Assembly: GCA_964392455.1 (NCBI GenBank)
Contig: CAYMPG010000006.1
Span: forward strand, 1-64,000
Origin: SFEL01 sp964392455
GTDB lineage: Bacteria; Bacillota; Clostridia; Christensenellales; CAG-138
DNA length: 64,000 nt
Direction: 5' to 3'
Shown: piece after piece, positions 49,435-58,900 of the stretch
Position numbering within the stretch: the first letter of the stretch is position 1
How the letters are laid out: each line of letters opens with the position of its first letter
The notes under the pieces: generated by a model
Databases searched by the model: none
Told to the model about the DNA's origin: nothing
What the model saw: the letters and a program-made list of their open reading frames with translations, nothing else
Position numbers and translations under genes: made by a program

Positions 49435-49980
49435 ATGATTATCATGGCTCTTTTTGTTTTTATATTTTTGCTGATGCTGCTGGCGGGCATACGGCTGAGC
49501 TTCTATCTGAGCGCAGGGCTGAAGCAGGCCAGGCTGCGGGTGGAGGTCGGCTTGCTCTTTGGCGTGATAAGGATAAATGCCAATGTTACAGCCTGCTGGT
49601 TTCCGCTGGCACTGTATATAAACGGTAAGCCGCAGCCCATGCAAAAAAAGAAGCGCGGGCGCAAGGCGTTGCCTATGGGGAGCATTATGGATGGGGTAAG
49701 GCTGGTGGAGGTAAAAGCCGAGCTTGGCGCAGGAATAAAGGATGACGGGGCAAAAAGCGTATTGCTTGCGGGTATACTGAGGGAGGCGATATGGGAGGCA
49801 GGGGCTTTACTTAAAGCTGAAAGGCTGAGCGTATCCGCAAGGCCGGTATTTACCCACGGCACATTCTGGATGGAATTGGAAGGCATAGCGAGGATTTATC
49901 CTGTGCAGATTATCCATGGAGCCATAGGGCGGAAAATATCCAAAATGCGGAAGGAGAAACTGCACAATGCATCCTGTTGA
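49435..49980 (+). CDS. DUF2953 protein (YtfI-like)
   Basis: 181 residues: one N-terminal membrane helix (FVFIFLLMLLAGI) then a beta-rich part with LRVEVGLLFGVIRI and a basic linker (KKKRGRKA). DUF2953 proteins are encoded directly upstream of the sporulation gene ytfJ in Firmicutes, as here, and overlap it slightly (14 bases). Function not known. Confidence 0.8.
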   Translation: MIIMALFVFIFLLMLLAGIRLSFYLSAGLKQARLRVEVGLLFGVIRINANVTACWFPLALYINGKPQPMQKKKRGRKALPMGSIMDGVRLVEVKAELGAGIKDDGAKSVLLAGILREAIWEAGALLKAERLSVSARPVFTHGTFWMELEGIARIYPVQIIHGAIGRKISKMRKEKLHNASC

Positions 49981-50419
49981 AAACATAATGAAAACCACCA
50001 TGGAGCAGCTCAAGGCCATGGCAGATGTAAACACCATAGTGGGCAGCCCAATATTGACCGGCACAGAGACCATGATACTGCCCGTATCCAAGCTGTCCAT
50101 GGGATTTATATCCGGCGGGGGAGAGTATGGCGCAGAAAAGAAGCTGACGCCTCTGCAAAGGTGTGCCGAGGAGATGAGCGAAGGTGGGTGCTATCCCTTT
50201 GCCGGAGCTGCCGTGGCGGGGATGACGATAACGCCACTTGCGTTTTTGTCGGTAAATAATGGATGCGTCAAGGTGATGCCAGCAGATTACGATACCACAT
50301 TTGATAGAGCAGTGGAGATACTGCCGGAGCTTATCGGCACGGTGGAGCAGGCCATAAAGAGCAGCGTAAACAGCTGCAAGTGCAATGCCGAGAAAAGCGG
50401 CGAAGGCAGCGCCCAATGA
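49967..50419 (+). CDS. ytfJ: GerW-family sporulation protein YtfJ
   Basis: 150 residues. Family core: TIVGSPILTGTETMILPVSKLSMGFISGGGEYG and GMTITPLAFLSVNNG. GerW/YtfJ proteins are forespore-expressed and in Bacillus needed for normal germination. Overlaps the DD-carboxypeptidase gene by ATGA. Confidence 0.93.
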   Translation: MHPVENIMKTTMEQLKAMADVNTIVGSPILTGTETMILPVSKLSMGFISGGGEYGAEKKLTPLQRCAEEMSEGGCYPFAGAAVAGMTITPLAFLSVNNGCVKVMPADYDTTFDRAVEILPELIGTVEQAIKSSVNSCKCNAEKSGEGSAQ

Positions 50420-51528
50420 TACGGCGTAGCAAATGGCTGCCATGGCTGCTGGGGGCGGTGATGGCGCTGTATCCTGTGGAGGGTTATGGATTGGATACGT
50501 CTGCCCGCAGCGCCATACTGATAGAAGCGGATACCGGCAAGGTGCTGTATGCGGAAAATGCCCACGAGCGGCTGCCAATGGCCAGCACTACCAAAATAAT
50601 GACCGGGCTCATTGGGCTGGAGCAGGGCGATGTAAATGAGCTGGTCACTGTGGATGCCAGCGCATATGGCACTGAGGGCTCCAGCATATATCTGCGCCTT
50701 GAGGAGGAAATATCCCTTAAGGATCTGCTGTATGGGCTTATGCTGTCATCCGGCAATGATGCGGCTGTGGCGATAGCGGTGCATATAGGAGGCGGCACCC
50801 AGGCCTTTGCGGAAATTATGAATAAGCGGGCGGCGGAGCTTGGTGCATATAGTACAAACTTTGTAACTCCGAACGGCCTCCATGACGAGCAGCACTATAC
50901 CACGGCCTATGACCTTGCAAGAATAGCTGCCGCTGCCATGAAAAACGATACCTTCCGCCAGATTGTTTCCACTGAATACTATCGGGCGGAGACCGGGGCC
51001 ATCGCCCGCACCTTCAAGAACAAAAACCGCATACTCTGGGAGTATCCGGGCGGAACCGGCATAAAGACAGGCTACACAAAGGCGGCGGGCAGATGCCTTG
51101 TATTTTCTGCCGAGCGGGATGGCATGGAGCTGATAGGCGTGGTGCTGAACTGCCCCAATATGTTTGAGGATGCTACGGCCATGCTGAACTATGGCTTTGA
51201 CGAATATGAGATCGTTACCATGGTAAAAGCGGGAACGACGGTGGCCAGGGTGGCCGTATCCGGCGGCGAAAAAAGCCTATTGGAACTTACCCCGGCCCGG
51301 GATATAATAGTACCTGTAAAAAAGGATGGCTCGGCCTGCTACAGAACATGGGTAGTGACGGATGAAAGCATAGCTGCCCCTGTGTACAAGGGGGATATTC
51401 TGGGATATGTGGAAATACTGGATGGCGATGGGCTGCTGCTGAGGCGGGAGCTGGTCGCAGCAGAGGATATACCGGATGCGGGCCTTGAATATTACTTTGG
51501 CAGAATAATCAAGCGATTTGCCGCATAA
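50416..51528 (+). CDS. D-alanyl-D-alanine carboxypeptidase (DacB/DacF type), active-site motifs intact
   Basis: 370 residues from ATG 50416, overlapping the ytfJ stop. Signal peptide, then S-x-x-K in PMASTTKIMTG, S-x-N in SSGNDAAVAI and K-T-G in GIKTGYTKAAG, with a C-terminal beta domain. Removes the terminal D-Ala of peptidoglycan stems, in sporulation to lower cortex cross-linking. In Bacillus dacB-spmA-spmB precede rluB; here rluB follows but spmA and spmB are missing. Confidence 0.92.
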   Translation: MIRRSKWLPWLLGAVMALYPVEGYGLDTSARSAILIEADTGKVLYAENAHERLPMASTTKIMTGLIGLEQGDVNELVTVDASAYGTEGSSIYLRLEEEISLKDLLYGLMLSSGNDAAVAIAVHIGGGTQAFAEIMNKRAAELGAYSTNFVTPNGLHDEQHYTTAYDLARIAAAAMKNDTFRQIVSTEYYRAETGAIARTFKNKNRILWEYPGGTGIKTGYTKAAGRCLVFSAERDGMELIGVVLNCPNMFEDATAMLNYGFDEYEIVTMVKAGTTVARVAVSGGEKSLLELTPARDIIVPVKKDGSACYRTWVVTDESIAAPVYKGDILGYVEILDGDGLLLRRELVAAEDIPDAGLEYYFGRIIKRFAA

Positions 51529-51558
51529 ATAATATGCGGCCGTGGGGGAAAAAGAAAA

Positions 51559-52266
51559 ATGCGTTTACAGAAATTCATGGCGGATGCCGGCGTGGCGTCC
51601 CGAAGAAAATGTGAGGAATTCATAGGCCAGGGGCGGGTAAAGGTAAATGGCGAAACTGCCGTGCTTGGCTGCAAGGTGGAGCTGGGAGACAGGGTGGAGC
51701 TGGATGGAAAGCTCCTTACCGCCCAGGATGAGCGTGTAGTGATAATGCTGAATAAGCCCCAGGGCGTGGTATGCACATGCAGCGATCCGGAGGGCAGAAA
51801 GACGGTAATAGACTATGTAAGCGGCCTGCCCTACAGGCTGTATAATGTGGGCCGGCTGGATTATGATTCTGAGGGGCTCATACTTCTTACAAATGACGGG
51901 GCCCTTGCATACCGCATGACTCACCCAAAGTTTGAAATGGAAAAGACCTACCATGTGGTGTGCAGCGGAACTGTTACCGAGAGGGATATAGCCCGCCTGC
52001 AATGTGGCATAACGCTGGATGACGGGGCAACATCCCCGGCAAATGTAGCGGATATCGTCATACGCAAAGACGGCAAAAGCGAGCTGAATATCACCATCCA
52101 CGAAGGACGCAACAGGCAGGTGCGCCGCATGATGGCGGCGGTGGGCAAGGACACGCTGCTGCTAAGGCGCATCAAGGAGGGGCCGCTGGAGCTTGGCGGG
52201 CTGAAGCTGGGCAGCTGGCGATACCTTACAGAGGATGAAATAAAGGCCCTGGATACGGTCGAATGA
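51559..52266 (+). CDS. rluB: Ribosomal large subunit pseudouridine synthase B (RsuA/RluB family)
   Basis: 235 residues: an N-terminal S4 domain (RLQKFMADAGVASRRKCEEFI) and the catalytic domain with GRLDYDSEGLILLTNDG holding the catalytic Asp, plus EGRNRQVRRMM. Modifies a uridine in 23S rRNA. Last gene of the scpA-to-rluB run. Confidence 0.94.
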   Translation: MRLQKFMADAGVASRRKCEEFIGQGRVKVNGETAVLGCKVELGDRVELDGKLLTAQDERVVIMLNKPQGVVCTCSDPEGRKTVIDYVSGLPYRLYNVGRLDYDSEGLILLTNDGALAYRMTHPKFEMEKTYHVVCSGTVTERDIARLQCGITLDDGATSPANVADIVIRKDGKSELNITIHEGRNRQVRRMMAAVGKDTLLLRRIKEGPLELGGLKLGSWRYLTEDEIKALDTVE

Positions 52267-52346
52267 CCGGCCAGGGCTTTGCTATAAGCATAGCTAATGC
52301 AATATCGTTTAATTAGTGTCAATGGTTATCGGTAGCCCATTTCATA

Positions 52347-52375
52347 TTGCCAAGTTTGAGATATTAATGTACAAT
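52347..52375 (+). promoter_or_regulatory. Predicted SigA promoter of the oxaloacetate decarboxylase operon
   Basis: TTGCCA (52347-52352), 17-base spacer, TACAAT (52370-52375). It lies 24 bases upstream of a small leader reading frame and about 130 bases before the first structural gene. Confidence 0.6.
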
Positions 52376-52398
52376 TATACAAAAATGGGGGAGAGTTG

Positions 52399-52479
52399 AT
52401 GCAGGTACATTGGCTTCCCTCAAATATAAGCCGGCATTATGGCTTTTATATTATTAATCACATCTCTTGGTATCGATAA
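52399..52479 (+). CDS. Possible 26-residue leader peptide
   Basis: ATG 52399 follows GGGGGAGAG (52387-52395) at good spacing and opens a 26-codon frame ending TAA at 52477. The peptide starts MQVHWLP and ends INHISWYR, rich in aromatic residues, His and Ile. It lies between the promoter and oadG. It resembles no known leader and could be chance, but the ribosome-binding site is stronger than many in the window. Confidence 0.3.
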   Translation: MQVHWLPSNISRHYGFYIINHISWYR

Positions 52480-52503
52480 ATCATGAAGGGAGGAACACCT
52501 AAA

Positions 52504-52785
52504 TTGACGAACGTTAGCCCCGTATTCGTATTCCTGCTCGGTATGGTAACAGTGTTTGTTGGCCTGTTTTGCCTTATATTGCTTATCAGGCTTATGAGCA
52601 AGGTTCTGGGCGCTGGGAAGGACACGGCTGCACAGCCTGCACCCGCAGCGGCAGCTCCCGCAAAGACGGCTGCTCCTGAAGTGGCGGATCGCAAGGCGTT
52701 TGATGCAGCAATAGCCGCAGCTATTGCCACCTACATGGGCGGCGAACCTCAGGGTCTCAGGATCCGCAGTATCAAAAAAATCTAA
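52504..52785 (+). CDS. oadG: Oxaloacetate decarboxylase gamma chain (OadG family)
   Basis: 93 residues from TTG 52504, preceded by AAGGGAGG (52486-52493); the ATG at 52483 lies upstream of that site. One membrane helix (VFVFLLGMVTVFVGLFCLIL), a Pro/Ala-rich linker and a short C-terminal part with IAAAIATYMGG and LRIRSIKK. The gamma chain links the alpha carboxyltransferase to the beta sodium pump. Confidence 0.85.
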   Translation: MTNVSPVFVFLLGMVTVFVGLFCLILLIRLMSKVLGAGKDTAAQPAPAAAAPAKTAAPEVADRKAFDAAIAAAIATYMGGEPQGLRIRSIKKI

Positions 52786-52819
52786 AAACACTGATTGAAT
52801 ATTTATGGAGGATGTTACA

Positions 52820-53194
52820 ATGCGTAAGTTTCATGTAAACGTAAATGGCACTTCTTACGAGGTTGAAGTAGAAGAAATCGCCGCAGGCGCTGCTCCCGTA
52901 GCTTCCGCAGCTCCCGTTGCAGCTCCCGCTCCCGCCGCTGCCCCCGTTGCAGCTCCTGCGCCTGCTGCGGCCCCCGCAGGCGCTACCAGCGTAGCCGCTC
53001 CCATGCCCGGCAACATAATCGATGTTAAGGTAAACGTGGGCGACGTGGTAAAGGAAGATACCATCGTTGTGCTGCTTGAGGCCATGAAGATGGAAAACGA
53101 GATTTTTGCCGGCGTAAACGGCAGGGTAACTGCTGTAAACGTAACCAAGGGCGCTACCGTAAACTCCGGAGACGTTCTGGTAGTTATCGGCTAA
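52820..53194 (+). CDS. Biotin carrier subunit of the sodium-pumping decarboxylase
   Basis: 124 residues from ATG 52820 (GGAGG at 52807). An N-terminal strand (FHVNVNGTSYEVEVEE), a Pro/Ala linker with repeated APAPAAAPV, and a biotinyl domain (about 55-124) with the biotin site EAMKMEN. Carries CO2 from the alpha chain to the beta pump. Alpha chain at 54452 lacks a biotinyl domain of its own, so this is its separate carrier. Confidence 0.93.
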   Translation: MRKFHVNVNGTSYEVEVEEIAAGAAPVASAAPVAAPAPAAAPVAAPAPAAAPAGATSVAAPMPGNIIDVKVNVGDVVKEDTIVVLLEAMKMENEIFAGVNGRVTAVNVTKGATVNSGDVLVVIG

Positions 53195-53239
53195 TCTCCT
53201 TTGCGTGAAAGCATAAAAACAAGCGAAAGGAGAGAATAG

Positions 53240-54439
53240 ATGAGTTATATCGAGCCTATTAAGGAATTCCTGAGCACTACGGGCTTCAGCCAGCTTGTGC
53301 AGGAACCCGGATACATCATCATGCTGCTGGTTGCCTGCTTCCTGCTGTACCTGGCAATAGTAAAGGGCTTTGAGCCTCTGCTGCTGGTGCCTATCGCATT
53401 CGGTATGCTGCTGACCAATCTGCCCGGCGCAGAAATGTTCCACAGCGCCTTCTATGAGGGAGGCCAGGTGGACTGGGCCGCATTTAAAGAGGGCGCAGGT
53501 CTTATAGACTACCTATATTTGGGCGTAAAGCTGGGCATTTACCCATCCCTCATATTCATGGGCGTGGGCGCTATGACGGACTTTGGCCCCATGATCGCCA
53601 ATCCAAGCAGCCTGCTGCTTGGCGCAGCCGCTCAGCTTGGCATATTTATGGCATTCTTTGGCGCTCTGGGCCTTACCGAGCTTTTCCCCCAGTACATTCA
53701 GTTTGGCAACAATGAGGCTGCCTCTATCGGCATCATTGGCGGTGCAGATGGCCCTACTGCCATATACGTTACCTCCAAACTTGCTCCTGCACTGCTTGGC
53801 CCAATAGCGGTAGCTGCATATTCATATATGGCGCTGGTGCCTGTAATACAGCCCCCCATTATGAAGCTGCTGACCACGAAGAAGGAGCGCATGGTCGTGA
53901 TGGAGCAGCTCAGGCCGGTATCCAAGAAGGAGAAGATTGTCTTCCCCATCATGTGCACCATCTTTGTTTCCCTGCTGCTGCCCTCTGCGGCACCCCTTAT
54001 CGGCCTGCTTATGCTGGGCAATCTCTTTAAGGAGTGCGGCGTTACCGATCGTCTCTGCAAGACTGCTCAGAATGAGCTGATGAATATCGTTACCATATTC
54101 CTTGGCATCTCCGTTGGCGCCACTGCCACGGCCGAGGTGTTCCTTGAGCCCCAGACTCTGGGTATCCTGGTAATGGGCGTATGCGCCTTTGGCTTTGGTA
54201 CCGCAGGCGGCGTACTGCTTGGCAAGCTCATGTATGTGCTTTCCGGCGGCAAGGTCAACCCCCTCATCGGTTCCGCAGGCGTTTCTGCTGTGCCTATGGC
54301 GGCCCGTGTATCTCAGATAGTTGGTCAGAAGGAGAATCCCAAGAACTTCCTGCTCATGCACGCTATGGGCCCCAATGTGGCAGGCGTTATCGGCTCCGCT
54401 ATAGCAGCCGGCGTATTCCTTGCCCTGTTCCAGCACTAG
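53240..54439 (+). CDS. oadB: Sodium-pumping decarboxylase beta subunit
   Basis: 399 residues with about ten membrane helices. Conserved motifs: GVGAMTDFGPMIANP, GIIGGADGPTAIY with the Asp needed for sodium transport, NELMNIVTIFLGISVGATATA and HAMGPNVAGVIGSAIAAG. Decarboxylates carboxybiotin and exports sodium ions. The same family serves methylmalonyl- and glutaconyl-CoA decarboxylases; the alpha chain downstream points to oxaloacetate. Confidence 0.94.
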   Translation: MSYIEPIKEFLSTTGFSQLVQEPGYIIMLLVACFLLYLAIVKGFEPLLLVPIAFGMLLTNLPGAEMFHSAFYEGGQVDWAAFKEGAGLIDYLYLGVKLGIYPSLIFMGVGAMTDFGPMIANPSSLLLGAAAQLGIFMAFFGALGLTELFPQYIQFGNNEAASIGIIGGADGPTAIYVTSKLAPALLGPIAVAAYSYMALVPVIQPPIMKLLTTKKERMVVMEQLRPVSKKEKIVFPIMCTIFVSLLLPSAAPLIGLLMLGNLFKECGVTDRLCKTAQNELMNIVTIFLGISVGATATAEVFLEPQTLGILVMGVCAFGFGTAGGVLLGKLMYVLSGGKVNPLIGSAGVSAVPMAARVSQIVGQKENPKNFLLMHAMGPNVAGVIGSAIAAGVFLALFQH

Positions 54440-54451
54440 GAGGATTGACCT

Positions 54452-55885
54452 ATGGCTAAAAATTTGATGATAACCGATACCATACTGCGTGATGCACACC
54501 AGTCCCAGGCTGCCACCCGTATGAGGGTGGAGGATATGCTTCCTGCCTGCGAAATACTGGACAGCATCGGCTACTATTCCCTGGAGTGCTGGGGCGGCGC
54601 CACCTTTGACAGCTGCCTCCGCTTCCTCAATGAGGATCCCTGGGATAGGCTTCGCAAGCTGAAGAAGGCTCTGCCCAATACCAAGCTGCAGATGCTTTTC
54701 CGTGGCCAGAACATTCTGGGCTACAAGCATTATGCGGATGACGTGGTAGAGCAGTTCTGTCGCAAGGCCATCGAAAACGGCATTGATGTGGTGCGTATAT
54801 TTGACGCCCTCAATGACATCCGCAATCTCGAGGCCGCCATAAAGTATACCAAAAAGTACGGCGGCATCTGCGAGCCCGCCATCAGCTATACCATAAGCCC
54901 CGTGCACAATGAGGATTATTTCGTAAAGCTGGCCAAGGAGCTTGTGCAGATGGGTGCAGATAATATCTGCATTAAGGACATGGCAAACCTGCTGCTGCCC
55001 TACGATGCATATTCTCTCATCAAGCGCCTTAAGGAAGAAGTGGATGTGCCTATCCATCTCCACACCCACAATACCACCGGCACCGGCGATATGACCTACC
55101 TTATGGCCATGCAGGCCGGAGTAGACATTGTGGACTGCGCCCTGTCTCCCCTTGCAAACGGTACCTCCCAGCCTGCCACTGAGGCGCTGGTAGCTACCCT
55201 TAAGGGCACCGAGCACGATACCGGCTATGACCTTGAAAAGCTGGCCGAGGCTGCAAAGCACTTCCGTGGCGTGGCTGCAAAACTCAAGAGCGAGGGCAGC
55301 CTGGATCCCAAGGTGCTCAATGTGGATACCAATACTCTGGTATATCAGGTTCCCGGCGGTATGCTTTCAAACCTTATCAGTCAGCTTAAGCAGGCAAATA
55401 AGGAAGAGAAGTACTACGACGTGCTGGCAGAGATACCTGTTGTCCGCAAGGACTTTGGCTATCCTCCCCTGGTAACTCCTACCAGCCAGATAGTGGGCAC
55501 TCAGGCCGTATTCAATGTGCTGATGGGCCGCTATAAGACCTTTACCAAGGAATCCAAGGCAGTACTTTCCGGCGAATATGGCGCACTGCCCGGCCCGGTA
55601 AATGAAGAAGTACGCCGCATGGCCATTGGCGATAAGCAGCCCATAACCTGCCGCCCTGCCGATCTGCTTACCCCTGAGCTGGATAAGTACGAGAAGGAGG
55701 TAAAGGAGCTGGGTTACTATGAGCAGGAGGAGGACGTGCTGAGCTATGCACTGTTCCCCCAGGTGGCACAGAAGTTTTTCGAGGCTCGCAAGGCAGCCAA
55801 GGAAGCTCCCGCTGCAGCCCCTGCCGCAGCCCCTGCGGACCCCAATAAGGTATACGACCTGTATGTTGAGGACGTTACCCTGTAA
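54452..55885 (+). CDS. oadA: Oxaloacetate decarboxylase alpha subunit (carboxyltransferase)
   Basis: 477 residues. HMGL-like TIM barrel with DTILRDAHQSQAATRMR (metal Asp and substrate Gln), CWGGATFD, CIKDMANLL with the catalytic Lys and HLHTHNTTG metal histidines, then a PYC/OADA conserved domain. The end is a Pro/Ala linker (APAAAPAAAPAD) and a few residues, with no biotinyl domain, matching the separate carrier protein upstream. Moves CO2 from oxaloacetate to biotin, giving pyruvate. Confidence 0.95.
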   Translation: MAKNLMITDTILRDAHQSQAATRMRVEDMLPACEILDSIGYYSLECWGGATFDSCLRFLNEDPWDRLRKLKKALPNTKLQMLFRGQNILGYKHYADDVVEQFCRKAIENGIDVVRIFDALNDIRNLEAAIKYTKKYGGICEPAISYTISPVHNEDYFVKLAKELVQMGADNICIKDMANLLLPYDAYSLIKRLKEEVDVPIHLHTHNTTGTGDMTYLMAMQAGVDIVDCALSPLANGTSQPATEALVATLKGTEHDTGYDLEKLAEAAKHFRGVAAKLKSEGSLDPKVLNVDTNTLVYQVPGGMLSNLISQLKQANKEEKYYDVLAEIPVVRKDFGYPPLVTPTSQIVGTQAVFNVLMGRYKTFTKESKAVLSGEYGALPGPVNEEVRRMAIGDKQPITCRPADLLTPELDKYEKEVKELGYYEQEEDVLSYALFPQVAQKFFEARKAAKEAPAAAPAAAPADPNKVYDLYVEDVTL

Positions 55886-55902
55886 TACAATACAGTAACT
55901 TA

Positions 55903-55936
55903 AGAGCGGACGGCTTATAGCCGTCCGCTCTTTGTG
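55903..55936 (+). terminator. Strong terminator of the oad operon
   Basis: AGAGCGGACGGC (55903-55914) pairs perfectly with GCCGTCCGCTCT (55920-55931) around TTATA, followed by TTTG. It is also positioned to serve the convergent minus-strand gene. Confidence 0.88.
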
Positions 55937-55956
55937 TATTTTTTTAAAATGAAGTA

Positions 55957-58900
55957 TCAGGCTTGAGCATCTGCCGCTGATGCAGTGGCCTTTGTTTTCC
56001 ATTCTTCCATCTGGGCATCGGTAAAGCCAAATTCTTTTTGCAGATAGGATAGGGCGTAGCTTTGCCGCTTTTCAAGGCAGGCTCTCAGCTCGCTTACGTT
56101 GCTCTTCCATTGGGACAGGCTGGAAGGAGTGCCCCAGCGCTTGATGTGGCGCTCCATCTCGGGCTCCATTTCGCTTACCATCTGGTCAAGTATACCGATA
56201 ACACGCTCGGGATTGAAGTAATTCAGCGCAACGTATACGTACCTTTCACCAAAGGCCTGGCACCAGCTCTGGTTTTTCCTCAGCCCCACATACAGGTCCA
56301 TATTGGTGATGGAGCCATCACGGGAGGGGATACCTTCTGCGTTAAAATAGCTGGGCAGTATATTGCGGGTGGGGCTGGAGGCGCTCAGCGCAAGGTCGAG
56401 GTCGTAATACACTGGCCGCCACTTTATGCTGTAATCTTCGGTGCGCCAATATTTCTGGTTAAACATATCGCCATTTGCAAAGTAGCTTTGGGCAATGAGG
56501 TAATCCATAAAGTAATCCACATCTACCCACTGGCAGAATTCCTCATACTTTGAATCCGATGAGGTGTCCACCTCCAGGCCGTATTTGCGTACCCGGTAAA
56601 AATCGGTTCGTGTGCCGGCAAGGGGAGTCTCATTGCGGCGGATGATATTTACCGCATCCGGGTCTGCTCCGTAGTGGGTGGCCAGGTAATCCTCGTTCTG
56701 GTTTTCATTCAGGTCGTAAAGCCCCCAGTACTGGCCGTTTATGTACACTATTACAGGGCGGGTCTGTATATAATCAAGGTTGAGCCCTGCAACGCATTTG
56801 CTGAAGAAGGAATCCCTGAGCCTTGCCTTTGAGGCATCCTGGCCGGAGTTTCTTACGGCAAGGGAGGTGTATTCGCTGACGTTATTACCGGGGAAGAACT
56901 GATAGCTGCTGGAGATCTGCCCGCAGCCGCCTCTTAGAAAAATCGAGAGAGATTTCTGCTTCATGGTAAGGGTGGAAGCGCCGTTTACACGGAGCCCGCA
57001 GGGAAATTGAGTGCCAAGCAGGCCATCGGCCTCGTAGTATTCGCAGAAGCCCTCACGCTCAATCTTCTGCCAGCGGTCGGTCACGGAGTATACCTCATCA
57101 AATGAGGCACTGTCTATGGAAAGGCACACTACAGGCAGTGTATGGGGCTCCTCAAAGAGAAAGGTCGCAGCGGCAGTATCACTTTGCAAAAGGTCGTCTG
57201 CAACGGCTATGGCCTTGACAACAGTATTTTTTGATATGGTCAGAGGGCCTGTATACAGCGAAGAATCCACTGTGGGCTTGCTGCCGTCAGTGGTGTAATA
57301 TATCCTGACGCCGGGGGAGAGGGAGGATATGGAAAGCTGGAAGGAATCCTTGTGATAAAGGCTGTTATCCGAAAACACAGGGGATGAGGTAAAGCCGGAA
57401 TATACCGTGGAAGAGTTTTTGCTGCCCTTGGTTGGAGAGGCAAAAAACACACGGGTCATATCATCCTCTGTGCGGCCTGAGGTGACTCCAAGGCGCAGGG
57501 CACCAGTTTCAAAGATGTCCTTTATGTTTCCATCCTCGTCTGTAAGGATAAGGGTATCCCCGGAAGCGGATATATTAAAGGGCGCCGAAACGCCCGAAGT
57601 TGATGAGGTGGATGCGGATATTGAAGCATATTCTCCGGATGACAGCCGAAAGGATGGGAATGTGAATTTGTACATATCATTCGGGTCATCCGTAAGATGC
57701 CAGCCTTCAAGGTTTATAGTATCGCCTGAGGAATTATGCAGCTCTATCCAGTCCGTACCGCTGCTCTTTGCAGCCTTTACCGCAGAGACCTCGCTGATGT
57801 ATACGGAGGAGGTCCTGGCGACTGATGCATCTGCTGCGCTGGCAAAGGGATGGGTAGTATTGGGCCCGCCCGGTGTGGGGCTGGAGTAGAAATAATACTG
57901 GCCATCCGAGCCTGCTCCATAGGAAACGTTATCGCCAATGGCTGGATCCAGCTCAATGATATCATAGGTCATAGTGGCGGTATCAGTGAGCATGAGCTGG
58001 TTTTCGGAGCGGGAAAGGGTAAAGGAGGTATGCAGCTCCCCATCGGAGGTTTCGTTGCCTGAGAGAAATACCACCTTGTATTCGCCGGGCTCAATATTCA
58101 CCTCCGGGAAACGCCACTTAAAGGGGTTATCCGGGTCATCGGACAGGCAGTAGCCGCTAAGGGATACTGTGTCTCCTGAGGAATTGTACAGCTCCACCCA
58201 GGGAGAGCGGTCACCATAAAAGTCCCGTATGCTGTATTCGTTGAATTTTAGCAGCTCATTTATTCGTACCGGCGCGCCTGCATCCATTGACCCAAGGGAC
58301 AGGGAGGCAAAGGTGACGGCAGAATTATCTTCCGCAGGGGTGGGGGAGGCAGTATATGTATCCGAAGCCACTATGGATATGCCGGGATAAACTGGATTTG
58401 TCCAGTTTATCATGGAGATGACGCTGCCTGTGCCATTTGAAAGGGCAAGAACGCTATCGGCGCTGCCAAGGCGGAAGGAAGCGTGCATTTCGCCGCTATC
58501 TATGGAATCTTCGCCGGAAAGGTATACTATGGCATACTGGCCCGGATCGATGGTGGCGGAAGGAAATCTCCACTTTGAGGGCTCCGCTATGGAATCCGAA
58601 AGGAAGTAATCGGAAAGCAGCACGCTGCTATCTGAAATATTCTTTATTTCAGCCCAGGAGTAATAGCTGCCGTCGGCAGACTGAAGGGTGGAGGAATTTT
58701 TGGGCATCACCTCGGTAATGGCGAGGGCGCTGCCGGATGCCCCTTCTGTAACCGTATCAGCAGAGGAAAGGAAAATATCAGTGCTGTTTTGTGCATTGGG
58801 TGTGGGGGCGCTGCAATAGCCGTAGCTGCCATCGGCAGCACGGGCATAGGAAACATCGCTTGCAAGCTCAGGCACCTCAAGCTGCTGGATAACATTGTAG

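Noticed and set aside
53822..55261. Long open frame on the minus strand (about 479 codons) opposite oadB/oadA
   Set aside because: It lies antisense to two clear genes, has low-complexity His/Gly/Tyr-rich content and no recognisable domain or ribosome-binding site; it is a shadow of codon bias.
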